A DNA stretch of 37,512 nt, from NCBI GenBank assembly GCA_036374175.1, contig DASUUH010000092.1:1-37512 (forward strand), in the 5' to 3' direction. The notes under the pieces are model-generated. The model was not told the origin of the DNA. It saw only the letters and a program-made list of their open reading frames with translations, and did no database searches. The translations under genes were made by a program, and so were the position numbers. Below are positions 24,284 to 32,618 of this stretch, piece by piece (position 1 is the first letter of the stretch; every line of letters starts with the position of its first letter). This DNA is from JASLBX01 sp036374175 (GTDB taxonomy: Bacteria > Actinomycetota > Actinomycetes > Jiangellales > Jiangellaceae).

Positions 24284-24323
24284 CTTGTCACTGTCAAGAT
24301 GTCATACTCGCACTATCTTGTCA
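24284..24323. promoter_or_regulatory. repeat-rich divergent promoter of DoxX and TetR genes
   Basis: CTTGTCACTGTCAAG (24284-24298) is a near-palindrome with one mismatched pair. CAAGAT (24295-24300) and ATCTTG (24315-24320) form an inverted pair, and CTTGTCA occurs twice (24284-24290 and 24317-24323). TTGACA on the minus strand (24292-24297) is a candidate -35 for the DoxX gene. These overlap where a TetR dimer would bind. Confidence 0.5.
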
Positions 24324-24339
24324 ATGGCTAGATTCTTGC

Positions 24340-24345
24340 TAGGCT
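24340..24345 (+). promoter_or_regulatory. -10 element for leaderless TetR mRNA
   Basis: TAGGCT fits the actinobacterial TANNNT -10 and lies exactly six bases before the ATG. TTGTCA 16 bases earlier (24318-24323) fits a -35. No ribosome site precedes the ATG, so translation is probably leaderless. Confidence 0.5.
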
Positions 24346-24351
24346 CAGCAC

Positions 24352-24927
24352 ATGACCTCGGTGCGGCCCTATCACCACGGAAATCTCCGCGAGGCGGTGC
24401 TGGCTGCCGCGGTGAACGCAATCAATGAAGTCGGCCCCGCGAGCGTGAGCCTGCGCGATCTGGCCCGGCGTGCGGGCGTCTCACACGCCGCACCGGCCCA
24501 CCACTTCGGAGACAAGGCCGGGCTGCTCACCGCTCTGGCCGCCGAAGGCTACGACTTGCTGGCCGACGCGTTGGCTGCTGCCCAGCAGCGCACTCAAGAC
24601 TTCCTGGAGGTTGGGGTGGCCTACGTGCGATTCGCGCTCGAGCACCGCTCCCATTTCGCGGTCATGTTTCGCCCGGACCTCTACCACCCCGACGACCCGG
24701 CGGTGCGCGCCGCGCGGGAGCGCGCCAGTGACGCTCTGTCCACCGGAATCGGCTCAATCCCCAGTGGACGTGCCGGACCCGATGCGCGTCTTGCCGGTGT
24801 CGCCGCGTGGTCACTGGTCCACGGCTTCGCCACCCTCTGGCTGAACGGGGCCCTTCCACCTGAGCTCGGCGACGACCCCGAGGCGCTAGCGCGAGCTGTC
24901 GCCGCCGTCCTGTTCAGTTCGCCGTGA
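24352..24927 (+). CDS. TetR-family regulator
   Basis: This 191-residue protein has the TetR N-terminal helix-turn-helix (AAVNAINEVGPASVSLRDLARRAGVSHAAPAHHFGDKAGLLTALAAEGY, about 17-65, quoted here in overlapping motif terms SLRDLARRAGVSHAAP and HHFGDKAGLL). The C-terminal ligand domain includes YVRFALEHRSHFAVMFRPDLY and AAWSLVHGFATLWLNG, typical of the TetR_C WHG group. It should repress the divergent DoxX gene and itself through the repeats between them. The ligand is unknown. Confidence 0.9.
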   Translation: MTSVRPYHHGNLREAVLAAAVNAINEVGPASVSLRDLARRAGVSHAAPAHHFGDKAGLLTALAAEGYDLLADALAAAQQRTQDFLEVGVAYVRFALEHRSHFAVMFRPDLYHPDDPAVRAARERASDALSTGIGSIPSGRAGPDARLAGVAAWSLVHGFATLWLNGALPPELGDDPEALARAVAAVLFSSP

Positions 24928-25111
24928 CGCCAACTCGCCGCATCGGCGACCATCGGCAGCCACAGCCCTCGGCGAGGGCGCCTGGTCGGAGCCGGCCTGA
25001 CGGCCGCGTGATGCTTGGCGCGATCCTCGCTCCCGTGCCTCGTCCGCGGGCCCGACGTAGGCTCGGAGGCAGCGACGTACGAAATCGAGAACGACACCGA
25101 CGGGGACAACG

Positions 25112-26077
25112 ATGAAGGCGATCGTGCAGGATCAGTACGGCCCTGCTGACGTTCTGCGCCTCGAGGACATCAAAGAGCCGATCGCTGGCGCGGACGAGGT
25201 GCTGGTGCGCGTACTCGCCGCATCGGCCTTCATCGGCGACTGGCACATCGCGACTGGCCTTCCGTACGCGATCCGGGCGGTCTCCGGGCTCCGCGCTCCG
25301 AAGAACCGTGTGCGCGGGCAGGATTTCGCGGGGCGTGTCGAGGCAGTTGGCGAGCACGTCACGCGGTTCCAGCCGGGTGACGGAGTGTTCGGCACGTGCC
25401 ACGGCGCGTTCGCTGAGTACGCGACCGCTCAAGAAGACAAGATCGCGCCCAAGCCGGCGAACCTCACCTTCGAGCAGGCGGCGACCGTGCCCAGCACCGG
25501 CACCACTGCGCTCCAGGGTCTTCGCAACGTGGGGAAGATTCAGCCGGAGCAGAAGGTGCTGATCATCGGCGCCGCAGGAGGCGTTGGGTCGTTCGCCGTG
25601 CAGATCGCCAAGGCGTTCGGAGCCCATGTCACCGGCGTGTGTAGCACGACGAAGGTGGACCTCGTTCGGTCGATCGGTGCGGACGAGGTCGTCGACTACA
25701 TGCGTGAAGACTTCGCAGAAGCGGGGCAAACCTATGACGTTATCCTCGACACCGCCGGGAACCGTCCGGTGTCACACCTCCGGCGAGCCCTCGCGTCCCG
25801 GGGGACGCTCGTGATCGGCGGAGGTGAAGGCGGCGGTCGGTGGTTCGGAGTCGGTCGCCAGGTCCGGGCGTCCATGCTTTCACCCTTGGTGAGCCAGAAG
25901 CTGGGCACGTTCATTGCGAAGCAGAACCACGAGGACCTGCTCGTCCTGAAGGAGCTCATCGAAGCCGACAAGATCACGCCGGTCGTCGGCAGCACCCATC
26001 CCCTCAGCGAGGTCCCCGACGTGATCCGGCAACTGGGAGAAGGGCATGGTCGAGGCAAGGTCGTCATCGAAATCTAA
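25112..26077 (+). CDS. zinc-independent MDR oxidoreductase, first of a tandem pair
   Basis: This 321-residue protein begins MKAIVQDQYGPADVLRLED. It has a GroES-like domain (FAGRVEAVGEHV, GVFGTCHGAFAEYA) and a Rossmann domain with IIGAAGGVGSFAVQIAK and GVCSTTKVDLVRSIGADEV. It lacks both zinc sites. It resembles the enzyme at 2709-3710 closely (shared DLVRSIGADEV, RRAL and GGGEGGGR segments). It should act as an NADPH-dependent ene- or quinone reductase. It lies six bases before the second copy, with which it forms an operon. Confidence 0.88.
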   Translation: MKAIVQDQYGPADVLRLEDIKEPIAGADEVLVRVLAASAFIGDWHIATGLPYAIRAVSGLRAPKNRVRGQDFAGRVEAVGEHVTRFQPGDGVFGTCHGAFAEYATAQEDKIAPKPANLTFEQAATVPSTGTTALQGLRNVGKIQPEQKVLIIGAAGGVGSFAVQIAKAFGAHVTGVCSTTKVDLVRSIGADEVVDYMREDFAEAGQTYDVILDTAGNRPVSHLRRALASRGTLVIGGGEGGGRWFGVGRQVRASMLSPLVSQKLGTFIAKQNHEDLLVLKELIEADKITPVVGSTHPLSEVPDVIRQLGEGHGRGKVVIEI

Positions 26078-26083
26078 GGTGCG

Positions 26084-27091
26084 ATGAAAGCGATCGTCCA
26101 GGATCGGTATGGGACACCCGACGCGCTCATGCTCGGCGAGATCGATCGGCCGGCGCCGGGCGACGGTGAGGTGCTGGTCCGGGTGCGGGCGGCGTCGGTC
26201 CACGCCGATGTTTGGCACGCCATGACAGGTCAGCCGTACGTCCTGCGGATTCTCGGTTCCGGGCTGCGCAAGCCCAAGAACCGTGTACCCGGAACGGATG
26301 TGGCCGGCCATGTGGAGTCGGTCGGAACGAAGGTGACCCGCTTCCGGCCGGGCGACGAGGTCCTTGGTCACAGCTTCGTCGGGAACCTGTGGCGCCACGG
26401 TGGCGCCCTCGCCGAGTTCGCCGCCGTCCCGGAAGAGAGGCTCGAACCGAAGCCGGCCGGGATCACGTTCGAACAGGCCGCGGCGGTACCCACCTCCGGA
26501 TCGCTTGCGGTGCAGGGCGTCCGCGACGAGGGGCGGACCCAGCCCGGACAGAAGGTCCTCATCAACGGCGCGGGCGGTGCCGTGGGGACGTTCGCGGTGC
26601 AACTGGCCAAGGCGTACGGAGCGGACGTGACCGGTGTGGATGCTCCTGGGAAGCTCGACATGCTCCGCTCGATCGGCGCGGACCGGGTCGTTGACTACAC
26701 ACAGGAGGACTTCACGCGCAGCGGCGAGCGCTACGACCTCATCCTGGATCTTGTGGGGAACCACACATGGTCCGAGTGCAAGCGCGTGCTCACACCCGAC
26801 GGGACGTACGTGCTCAGCGGATACGACCAGTTCGGAAGTTCGGGCCATCGTTGGTTCGGCAGCCTTGGCCGCTTTGCCAAGCTGATCGTGGTGGCACCGT
26901 TCGTGCGCTACCTGCATCCCTTCCGAGGCACGAAGGACCCTGGAGATCGATTGGTCGTGTTGAACGAACTCATCGAAGCCAGGAAGATCACACCGGTCAT
27001 CGATAGGACGTTCCCCCTCAGCGAGGTTCCCGACGCGATCCGCTACCTGGAGACCGGGCAGGCCCGAGGAAAAGTCGTCATCACCGTATGA
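26084..27091 (+). CDS. zinc-independent MDR oxidoreductase, second of a tandem pair
   Basis: This 335-residue protein begins MKAIVQDRYGTPDALMLGE. Its Rossmann motif is INGAGGAVGTFAVQLAK, followed by DAPGKLDMLRSIGADRVVDY. It lacks zinc ligands. It differs from its neighbour by a longer loop after the GDEVLGHS segment (FVGNLWRHGGALAEF) and in its C-terminal third (YDQFGSSGHRWFGSLGRF), so the pair has diverged after duplication. AAGGTG just before the ATG is the ribosome site. It is convergent with glmM. Confidence 0.88.
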   Translation: MKAIVQDRYGTPDALMLGEIDRPAPGDGEVLVRVRAASVHADVWHAMTGQPYVLRILGSGLRKPKNRVPGTDVAGHVESVGTKVTRFRPGDEVLGHSFVGNLWRHGGALAEFAAVPEERLEPKPAGITFEQAAAVPTSGSLAVQGVRDEGRTQPGQKVLINGAGGAVGTFAVQLAKAYGADVTGVDAPGKLDMLRSIGADRVVDYTQEDFTRSGERYDLILDLVGNHTWSECKRVLTPDGTYVLSGYDQFGSSGHRWFGSLGRFAKLIVVAPFVRYLHPFRGTKDPGDRLVVLNELIEARKITPVIDRTFPLSEVPDAIRYLETGQARGKVVITV

Positions 27092-27140
27092 GGTATCCGT
27101 GCCACCGCGGGGTTTATGCCTTCTCGCGGGTTGATCACGG

Positions 27141-28493
27141 CTAGGTGGTGAGCGCGAGCGCCGACTTGACCACGCTAGCGAGGCGGTCGGCTACCGCGCG
27201 TGCGTGATCTTCGGTGGCGGCCTCGACCATGACCCGGACAACCGGTTCGGTTCCCGACGGCCGGAGCAGTACCCGGCCGGTTTCCCCCAACTCGGCTTCG
27301 GCGGCGCCGACGGCGTCCTGGACGGCTCGGTCTTGTGCGACCCGCGATTTGTCGACTCCCGACACGTTGACGAGCACCTGGGGCAGCCGTTGGACGGCGC
27401 TGGCCAGGGTGTGCAGCGGCTGACCCGACGCTGCGACCCGGGCCAGCAGGTGGACGGCCGTGAGCAGTCCGTCTCCGGTGGTCGCATGGTCGGACAGCAC
27501 GACGTGCCCCGACTGTTCGCCACCGAGGGAGTACCCGCCGTCCTTCATCGCCTCGAGGACGTACCGGTCACCAACGGCGGTGTCCACGACCGTCAAGCCC
27601 GCCGACTTCATCGCGAGCCGGAATCCTTCATTCGACATGACCGTCGCCACGACTGTCGAGTGGCGCAGCGACCCTTCGTCGGCCATGGCGAGTGCCAATA
27701 CGGCCATGATCTGATCGCCGTCCACCTCCTCGCCGGTCGCCGCGACCGCAAGGCACCGGTCGGCGTCACCGTCGTGGGCGATGCCGGCGTCGGCTTCATG
27801 CTCGACGACGAGCCGCTGGAGCCCGCTAAGGTGGGTCGACCCACACCCGTCGTTGATGTTCAACCCGTCCGGTTCAGCGCACACCGCGATCACGTCTGCG
27901 CCCAGTCTGCGCAGCGCCGCTGGCGCGGTGCGGTAAGCCGCCCCGTGCGCACAGTCGACGACGACCCGCAGCCCGTCGAGCCGGTGCGGAGCGGACTCGA
28001 CGATGTGCGCGACGTACGTCTCGAAGCCTTCGGGGTAGTCGCGTACACGTCCGACTGCACCACCAGTCGGACGGTCCCACGGCTCTCGAAGCCGCGCTTC
28101 GATCGCGTCCTCGATCGCGTCGTCGAGCTTGTGGCCGCCCTTGGCGAAGAACTTGATGCCGTTGTCCGGCATCGGGTTGTGGCTGGCCGAGATCACCACA
28201 CCGAGATCGGCGCCAACCGCACCGACCAGGTGCGCTACGCCAGGGGTGGGCAGGACGCCGGCCCGGAGCACGTCGACGCCGGCACTGGCGAGCCCTGCGA
28301 CGACGGCCGACTCCAGGAACTCCCCGGAGGCCCGCGGATCGCGCCCTACTACGGCGACCGGCCGGTGGCCGGCGAAGACTCCTGCTTCTCCAAGCACATG
28401 AGCCGCAGCGACCGAAAGGTCCAGGGCGAGCTCGGCGGTGAGCTCCCGATTAGCGAGGCCCCGGACGCCGTCGGTTCCGAACAGCCGGACCAC
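27141..28493 (-). CDS. glmM: phosphoglucosamine mutase
   Basis: GlmM converts glucosamine-6-phosphate to glucosamine-1-phosphate for UDP-GlcNAc and peptidoglycan. This 450-residue protein is of usual length. It has LFGTDGVRGLAN at the start, the phosphoserine loop ISASHNPMPDNG (catalytic Ser about 104), metal-binding HDGDADRCLAV (about 240), the sugar loop GGEQSGH and the phosphate-binding RPSGTEPVVRVMVEA near the C-terminus. It starts at GTG six bases after rpsI and has no ribosome site of its own, so it is probably translated by coupling within rplM-rpsI-glmM, an order common in actinobacteria. Confidence 0.97.
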   Translation of the reverse strand: MVRLFGTDGVRGLANRELTAELALDLSVAAAHVLGEAGVFAGHRPVAVVGRDPRASGEFLESAVVAGLASAGVDVLRAGVLPTPGVAHLVGAVGADLGVVISASHNPMPDNGIKFFAKGGHKLDDAIEDAIEARLREPWDRPTGGAVGRVRDYPEGFETYVAHIVESAPHRLDGLRVVVDCAHGAAYRTAPAALRRLGADVIAVCAEPDGLNINDGCGSTHLSGLQRLVVEHEADAGIAHDGDADRCLAVAATGEEVDGDQIMAVLALAMADEGSLRHSTVVATVMSNEGFRLAMKSAGLTVVDTAVGDRYVLEAMKDGGYSLGGEQSGHVVLSDHATTGDGLLTAVHLLARVAASGQPLHTLASAVQRLPQVLVNVSGVDKSRVAQDRAVQDAVGAAEAELGETGRVLLRPSGTEPVVRVMVEAATEDHARAVADRLASVVKSALALTT

Positions 28494-28499
28494 TGCAGG

Positions 28500-29051
28500 T
28501 CAGCGCTTGCTGTACTGCGGCGCCTTGCGAGCCTTCTTCAGCCCGGCCTTCTTGCGCTCAGTGACACGGGCGTCACGAGTGAGGAAGCCGGCCTTCTTCA
28601 GGACCGGACGGTTGTTGTCGACGTCGGCATTGTTCAGCGCGCGCGCAATGCCGAGCCGGAGCGCACCGGCCTGCCCGCTGGCGCCACCACCGGTGATCCG
28701 GGCAATGACGTCGTACTTGCCCTCGAGATCCAACTCAACGAATGGGGAGCTCACCAGCTGCTGGTGAACCTTGTTGGGGAAGTATTCGTCCAGGCTGCGC
28801 CCGTTGATGGACCAGGTACCGCTGCCGGGAACGATCCGTACGCGTGCGATGGCCTGCTTGCGCCGACCGGTTGCCGCCGCCGGCTCGATGTTCGAGAAGC
28901 GGGGTGCAGAGGTCTCAGAAGTGAACTCGCTGATCTCAGCGTCGTCGGCCTCATCGACCGGCGTGTCGAGGTCGGGCGTGTCGATGGTGGTCTCGGTCAT
29001 ATCCTCGCTCACGGTAATCCCCGTCGATGTCGGTGGCGTCGTTGTAGTCAC
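28500..29051 (-). CDS. rpsI: 30S ribosomal protein S9
   Basis: This 183-residue S9 has the core from TGRRKQAIARVRIVPGSG to the universal C-terminal RKAPQYSKR, which reaches the decoding centre and P-site tRNA. An N-terminal extension of about 60 residues rich in Thr, Asp and Glu (DTPDLDTPVDEADDAEISEF) precedes the core; acidic extensions are common in actinobacterial S9 but this one is long. The GTG start overlaps the rplM stop by 4 bases, as usual for this operon. Confidence 0.97.
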   Translation of the reverse strand: MTTTTPPTSTGITVSEDMTETTIDTPDLDTPVDEADDAEISEFTSETSAPRFSNIEPAAATGRRKQAIARVRIVPGSGTWSINGRSLDEYFPNKVHQQLVSSPFVELDLEGKYDVIARITGGGASGQAGALRLGIARALNNADVDNNRPVLKKAGFLTRDARVTERKKAGLKKARKAPQYSKR

Positions 29052-29491
29052 TGCGCGACCTGTGTGATTTCGTACGGCACCGGCTTCTGAGCCTGGTGCG
29101 GGTGCTCGGGGCCGGCGTAGACCTTGAGCTTGGAGAGCATCTGGCGGCCGAGTGTTCCGCTCGGCAGCATGCCCTTCACGGCCTTCTCTACGACCCGGCG
29201 CGGGTTCTTCTCCAGCAGCTGGTCGTACGACCGCGAGCGCAACCCACCCGGGTAACCGGAGTGGCGGTACTCCACCTTCTGCAGCCGCTTGTTGCCGGTC
29301 AACGCCACCTTGTCGGCGTTCACGATGATGACGAAGTCACCCGTGTCGACGTGCGGTGCGTAGATGGGCTTGTGCTTGCCCCGCAGCAGGGTCGCCGCCT
29401 GGCTGGCCAGCCGGCCGAGGACAACGTCGGTGGCATCGATGACATGCCACTGGCGCTGAACGTCGCCGGGCTTCGGGCTGTACGTGCGCAC
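29048..29491 (-). CDS. rplM: 50S ribosomal protein L13
   Basis: This 147-residue L13 is of standard length. It has WHVIDATDVVLGRLASQAATLLRGK, GDFVIIVNADKVALTGNK, the SYDQLLEKNPRRVVEKAVKGMLP helix and VYAGPEHPHQAQKP. It binds 23S rRNA early in large-subunit assembly. The GTG at 29491 gives the family start VRTYSPKPGD; the frame is open 22 codons further but that part is not L13-like. The 155 bases upstream hold the operon promoter region; TAAAGT on the minus strand near 29570 is a possible -10. Confidence 0.96.
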   Translation of the reverse strand: MRTYSPKPGDVQRQWHVIDATDVVLGRLASQAATLLRGKHKPIYAPHVDTGDFVIIVNADKVALTGNKRLQKVEYRHSGYPGGLRSRSYDQLLEKNPRRVVEKAVKGMLPSGTLGRQMLSKLKVYAGPEHPHQAQKPVPYEITQVAQ

Positions 29492-29646
29492 GGTCGTAGG
29501 CCTTCGTTTCGTCGAGAGGATGGAACAATCATGGCGTGCAGCGTCGCTCGCGCACACCGGCTGATTACTTTACCGACCATGCTTGCTGAGGGCAAAACGT
29601 GCCCACCTCTCGCAGCACAAGAGCTCACCGCCCGCGTGGGCGGCGC

Positions 29647-31140
29647 TCAGGCCGGCGAGGCACCGGCTGGCCGCTCCCGGCCGATAGGTGCGCGGACCAG
29701 CACCTCATCGTGGTAGCAGTACCGCCAGCGGCCGGCCGTCAGGGCCTCGATGATGGGGTGGCCCGTCTGCCGGGCATGGGCCGTGGCGTGCCGGTTCGGC
29801 GAGTCGTCGCAGCACCCCACGGCACCACAGGAAGTGCACAACCTCAGCTCCACCCACTCGTCGCCGAGCTCGACACATTCGGCACAGACGTCGACGCCGG
29901 TCTCGGTGATCCGCATCTGGTCGAGATGCGTACACGACGTGCTGATCGTTTCGTCCCGGACGTAATGCCAGCCGCGGCGCAGCAGCCAGTCCGGCATTCG
30001 ACGGGCGAGGTGCTGGGAGTTCGCGGCCAGCAACGGGCTCACGACCGCGAGAATCAGCACGTAGAGCGCCACGAACGGCCCTATCCGCCGGTCGAGGCCG
30101 GCGGCTATCGCCAGCGTCGCCAGGATCAACGAGAACTCCCCACGGCCAAGAATCGTCAGCCCTATGTTGGTGGCGCCGCGCTGGTTGAATCCGAACAACC
30201 GGGCGGCGATGACGCCGGCGGCGAGGTTGGCCACGAGTGTGATGAACACGGCGATCAGAGCGGGCAGGGCAACCCGGCCGAAATCACCGATGTCGATGCT
30301 CAGCCCGAATACCACGAAGAACACCGCCGCGAACACGTCCCGCAACGGCATGACGATGCGTTCCACACGCTCCCGGACGGCGGTGCGCGACACCACCAAC
30401 CCGATCAGCAGAGCGCCGATCGCGTCCGAGACACCAACTTCCTCGGAGAGCCCGGCGACGAGCACCACCAGCCCGATGACCAGCACGGCCAGCAGCTCGT
30501 CCTCCCGGCTGCCGACCAGCCAGCCGACGGCACGCGCACCGTAGCGGGCGACAATGAACAGCACGATGAGGAATCCGAAGCTGATCGCGATGTCACGGGC
30601 CAGTTCGAGCGGTGATTCGGATTCGGACAGCACGGGTGCCAGCAAGGCCAGGTAGAAAGCCAGGAACAAGTCCTCGATCACGATGATGCCGAGGACCACG
30701 GGGGTTTCGGCATTGGTGAGCCGGTGCAGCTCGATGAGCAACTTGGTGGCGATCGCCGAGGACGAGATGCCCAGCGCACCCGCGATGACCAGCGCCTCCG
30801 ACGTCCCCCAGCCGAGCGCGAGTCCCAACAACAGGCCGGCGGTGATGTTCAGACCGATGTAGGCCGCGGCCGCGATGAACAGCCTGCGGCCGCTGCCCAG
30901 CACCTGCTCGACGGGAAACTCCACGCCCAGGTGGAACAGCAAAAGCACCAGCCCGAGAGCGGCCAGCACGGCCAAGTCCTCCGGATGCTCAACGAGCACC
31001 GGGCCTGGCGTCCCGGGGCCGAACAGGATGCCGACCACCATGTAGCAAGGAATGCTCGGGAGACCGACGCGCCGGCCCAACCGGGCGATCAGCCCGGCCA
31101 GCAGTACGACGGCACCCAAGCCGACAAGATCCACGTGCAT
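29647..31140 (-). CDS. CPA2 cation/proton antiporter with C-terminal UBP-type zinc finger
   Basis: This 497-residue protein has about twelve membrane segments (1-375) of the KefB/CPA2 type, including VLLLFHLGVEF, GALGISSSAIATKLL, VVLGIIVIEDLFLA (ion-site Glu-Asp pair) and a late LTILGRGEFSLILA. From residue 400 the usual RCK domain is absent. Instead there is a ZnF-UBP domain: C403/H405 (CTHLDQ), C419/C422, C435/C438 (LRLCTSCGAVGCC), H451/H455 and H461, ending WRYCYHDEV. In eukaryotes this finger binds the free C-terminal Gly-Gly of ubiquitin; its bacterial role is unknown. It follows its regulatory subunit by 24 bases. Confidence 0.9.
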   Translation of the reverse strand: MHVDLVGLGAVVLLAGLIARLGRRVGLPSIPCYMVVGILFGPGTPGPVLVEHPEDLAVLAALGLVLLLFHLGVEFPVEQVLGSGRRLFIAAAAYIGLNITAGLLLGLALGWGTSEALVIAGALGISSSAIATKLLIELHRLTNAETPVVLGIIVIEDLFLAFYLALLAPVLSESESPLELARDIAISFGFLIVLFIVARYGARAVGWLVGSREDELLAVLVIGLVVLVAGLSEEVGVSDAIGALLIGLVVSRTAVRERVERIVMPLRDVFAAVFFVVFGLSIDIGDFGRVALPALIAVFITLVANLAAGVIAARLFGFNQRGATNIGLTILGRGEFSLILATLAIAAGLDRRIGPFVALYVLILAVVSPLLAANSQHLARRMPDWLLRRGWHYVRDETISTSCTHLDQMRITETGVDVCAECVELGDEWVELRLCTSCGAVGCCDDSPNRHATAHARQTGHPIIEALTAGRWRYCYHDEVLVRAPIGRERPAGASPA

Positions 31141-31164
31141 GTCAGCTCCGGCGGCTGGCGTCGG

Positions 31165-31392
31165 TCAGGATTCGAAGAACGTCTGTGCGAGCACGGCGCC
31201 GACCTTGCGCGCCTGCTCCTCGGTGAGTTCTATCACCGCTGTCGGATCGGCGGAGCCGGACGCGAACACGTACAGATCCCGTATGCCACCTGAGCGCACC
31301 ACCACAGAGATCCGCTGGTCCGGCCGGCCCAGGTCGATGTCGTATCGCTTGCCGATGCCCGGCAGCTCCTGTACGTGCACGCCCTTGCCCAT
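31165..31392 (-). CDS. antiporter regulatory subunit, KhtT N-terminal-like
   Basis: This 75-residue protein (VQELPGIGKRYDIDL ... ISVVVRSGGIRDLYVF ... VIELTEEQARKVGAVL) matches the N-terminal domain of KhtT-type regulators of K+/H+ antiporters. The C-terminal RCK_C nucleotide-binding domain is missing, as in other stand-alone actinobacterial members. It is the first gene of the pair with the antiporter, and GGAGGGGG precedes its ATG. It probably assembles on the antiporter's cytosolic face. Confidence 0.85.
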   Translation of the reverse strand: MGKGVHVQELPGIGKRYDIDLGRPDQRISVVVRSGGIRDLYVFASGSADPTAVIELTEEQARKVGAVLAQTFFES

Positions 31393-31427
31393 GGCCCCCT
31401 CCTGCTCTGTCGCTATCCGATCAACAC

Positions 31428-32618
31428 TTAAGTTACGGCCCCGAGCGGGTCGGTGAGCACATCACGAAAGGCCAGTTCTGCGGCACCGAGCAGGACGGAG
31501 TCGTCCCCGAGGGCCTGCGGCGCCAACCGCACCTGTTCGGCGGCCGCTGCCATGGCGGTTGAGTCCAGTCCCGCCCGCACAATCGGCGTTGCGGCCCGGA
31601 AAACCTCCGCCAGCGCGCCCCCGAACACGATGATCGCGGGGTTGAACACGTTCACTAACGCACCGGTGCCGACACCCAACCAGTGTGCAGCCTTTTCGAC
31701 GGCGGCGGCCGCGATCGGGTCCTGCTGCTGGGCCGCTCGGACGACGTCGCGCACCGCCGCCAACCCCTCTCCCGCCGGCCTGCCAGCCGCCACCAGCAGC
31801 GCATTCTCACCTACCTGGGTCTCCCAACATCCGAAAGATCCGCAGCGGCAGCGGACGTCGCGATCGGCCAGCGGCAAGTGGCCGACCTCGCCCGCGTAGC
31901 CGCCGACGCCGGCGAGTGGTCGGCCGTCAACGAGAACGCCGCCGCCGACGCCGACTTCGCCGGACAGGTAGATCACGTCGCGGTATCCGACGGCAGCACC
32001 CCGCATGTGTTCGGCCAGCACGCCGGCGTCCGCGTCGTTGCCCACCGCCACCGACAGCCCGGTCGCCGCGGCCAGTCGCTCCGCGAACGGCACGTCGATC
32101 CATCCAAGGTTGGGCGCCGTGCGTATGAGCCCGTCGGATTGGCGGACCACGCCGGGTACCGCCGCTCCGATGCCGAGGATCCGCACGTCTTGCCCGGCAG
32201 CCCGGCGCATGTCGATGCAGAGTTCGGCCACTTCGCCGGAGACCTCGTCGACGCCGCCGCTCGGCGTCCGCCACCCGGAGCGGCGATCCAGCACCCGGCC
32301 GCCGAGGCCCACTCGGGCCACCGTCAGGTGGGCAGCGCCGAGGTCAGCAGCGAGCACGCACACCCGGTCCGAGGCCGGTTCGACCACCAGGGACGGCCGG
32401 CCGGCTCCCCCGCGAGCCGCCTGGACGCCGACCTCACGGGCGAGCCCGTGCGTGACCAAGTCTCCGACCAGGGCGGCGATCGTGCTGCGGTTCAAGCCGA
32501 GCTGAATGGTGAGCTGTGCTCGCGACAGCCGTCCCTGGGTGTGCAGCCGCGTCAACACAGCGGAGAGGTTGCTCCGCCTGACTTCCTCGGTTCGGACCCC
32601 GTCCATCGACTTACGCAC
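31428..32618 (-). CDS. ROK-family transcriptional regulator
   Basis: This 396-residue protein has an N-terminal helix-turn-helix (SNLSAVLTRLHTQGRLSRAQLT, then GLNRSTIAALVGDLV, about 16-57). The ROK fold follows, with sugar/zinc-site residues GGYAGEVGHLPL and CRCGSFGCWE. The phosphate loop is altered (AADLGAAHLTVARV instead of DIGGTK), as expected for a sugar-binding repressor rather than a kinase. It overlaps the permease gene by 8 bases (GTGCGTAA); an in-frame ATG at 32606 is an alternative start. As the last gene of the XylFGH-like operon, it probably controls that operon. Confidence 0.92.
   Translation of the reverse strand: MRKSMDGVRTEEVRRSNLSAVLTRLHTQGRLSRAQLTIQLGLNRSTIAALVGDLVTHGLAREVGVQAARGGAGRPSLVVEPASDRVCVLAADLGAAHLTVARVGLGGRVLDRRSGWRTPSGGVDEVSGEVAELCIDMRRAAGQDVRILGIGAAVPGVVRQSDGLIRTAPNLGWIDVPFAERLAAATGLSVAVGNDADAGVLAEHMRGAAVGYRDVIYLSGEVGVGGGVLVDGRPLAGVGGYAGEVGHLPLADRDVRCRCGSFGCWETQVGENALLVAAGRPAGEGLAAVRDVVRAAQQQDPIAAAAVEKAAHWLGVGTGALVNVFNPAIIVFGGALAEVFRAATPIVRAGLDSTAMAAAAEQVRLAPQALGDDSVLLGAAELAFRDVLTDPLGAVT

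Noticed and set aside
25880..26917. 345-residue minus-strand open frame across the MDR pair
   Set aside because: It spans two real, opposite-strand genes and their junction and has no protein-like pattern.
27204..29090. 628-residue plus-strand open frame antisense to glmM and rpsI
   Set aside because: It is a GC-rich shadow frame. The opposite strand carries complete glmM and rpsI motifs, and the product is Arg/Pro/Asp-rich without any recognisable domain.
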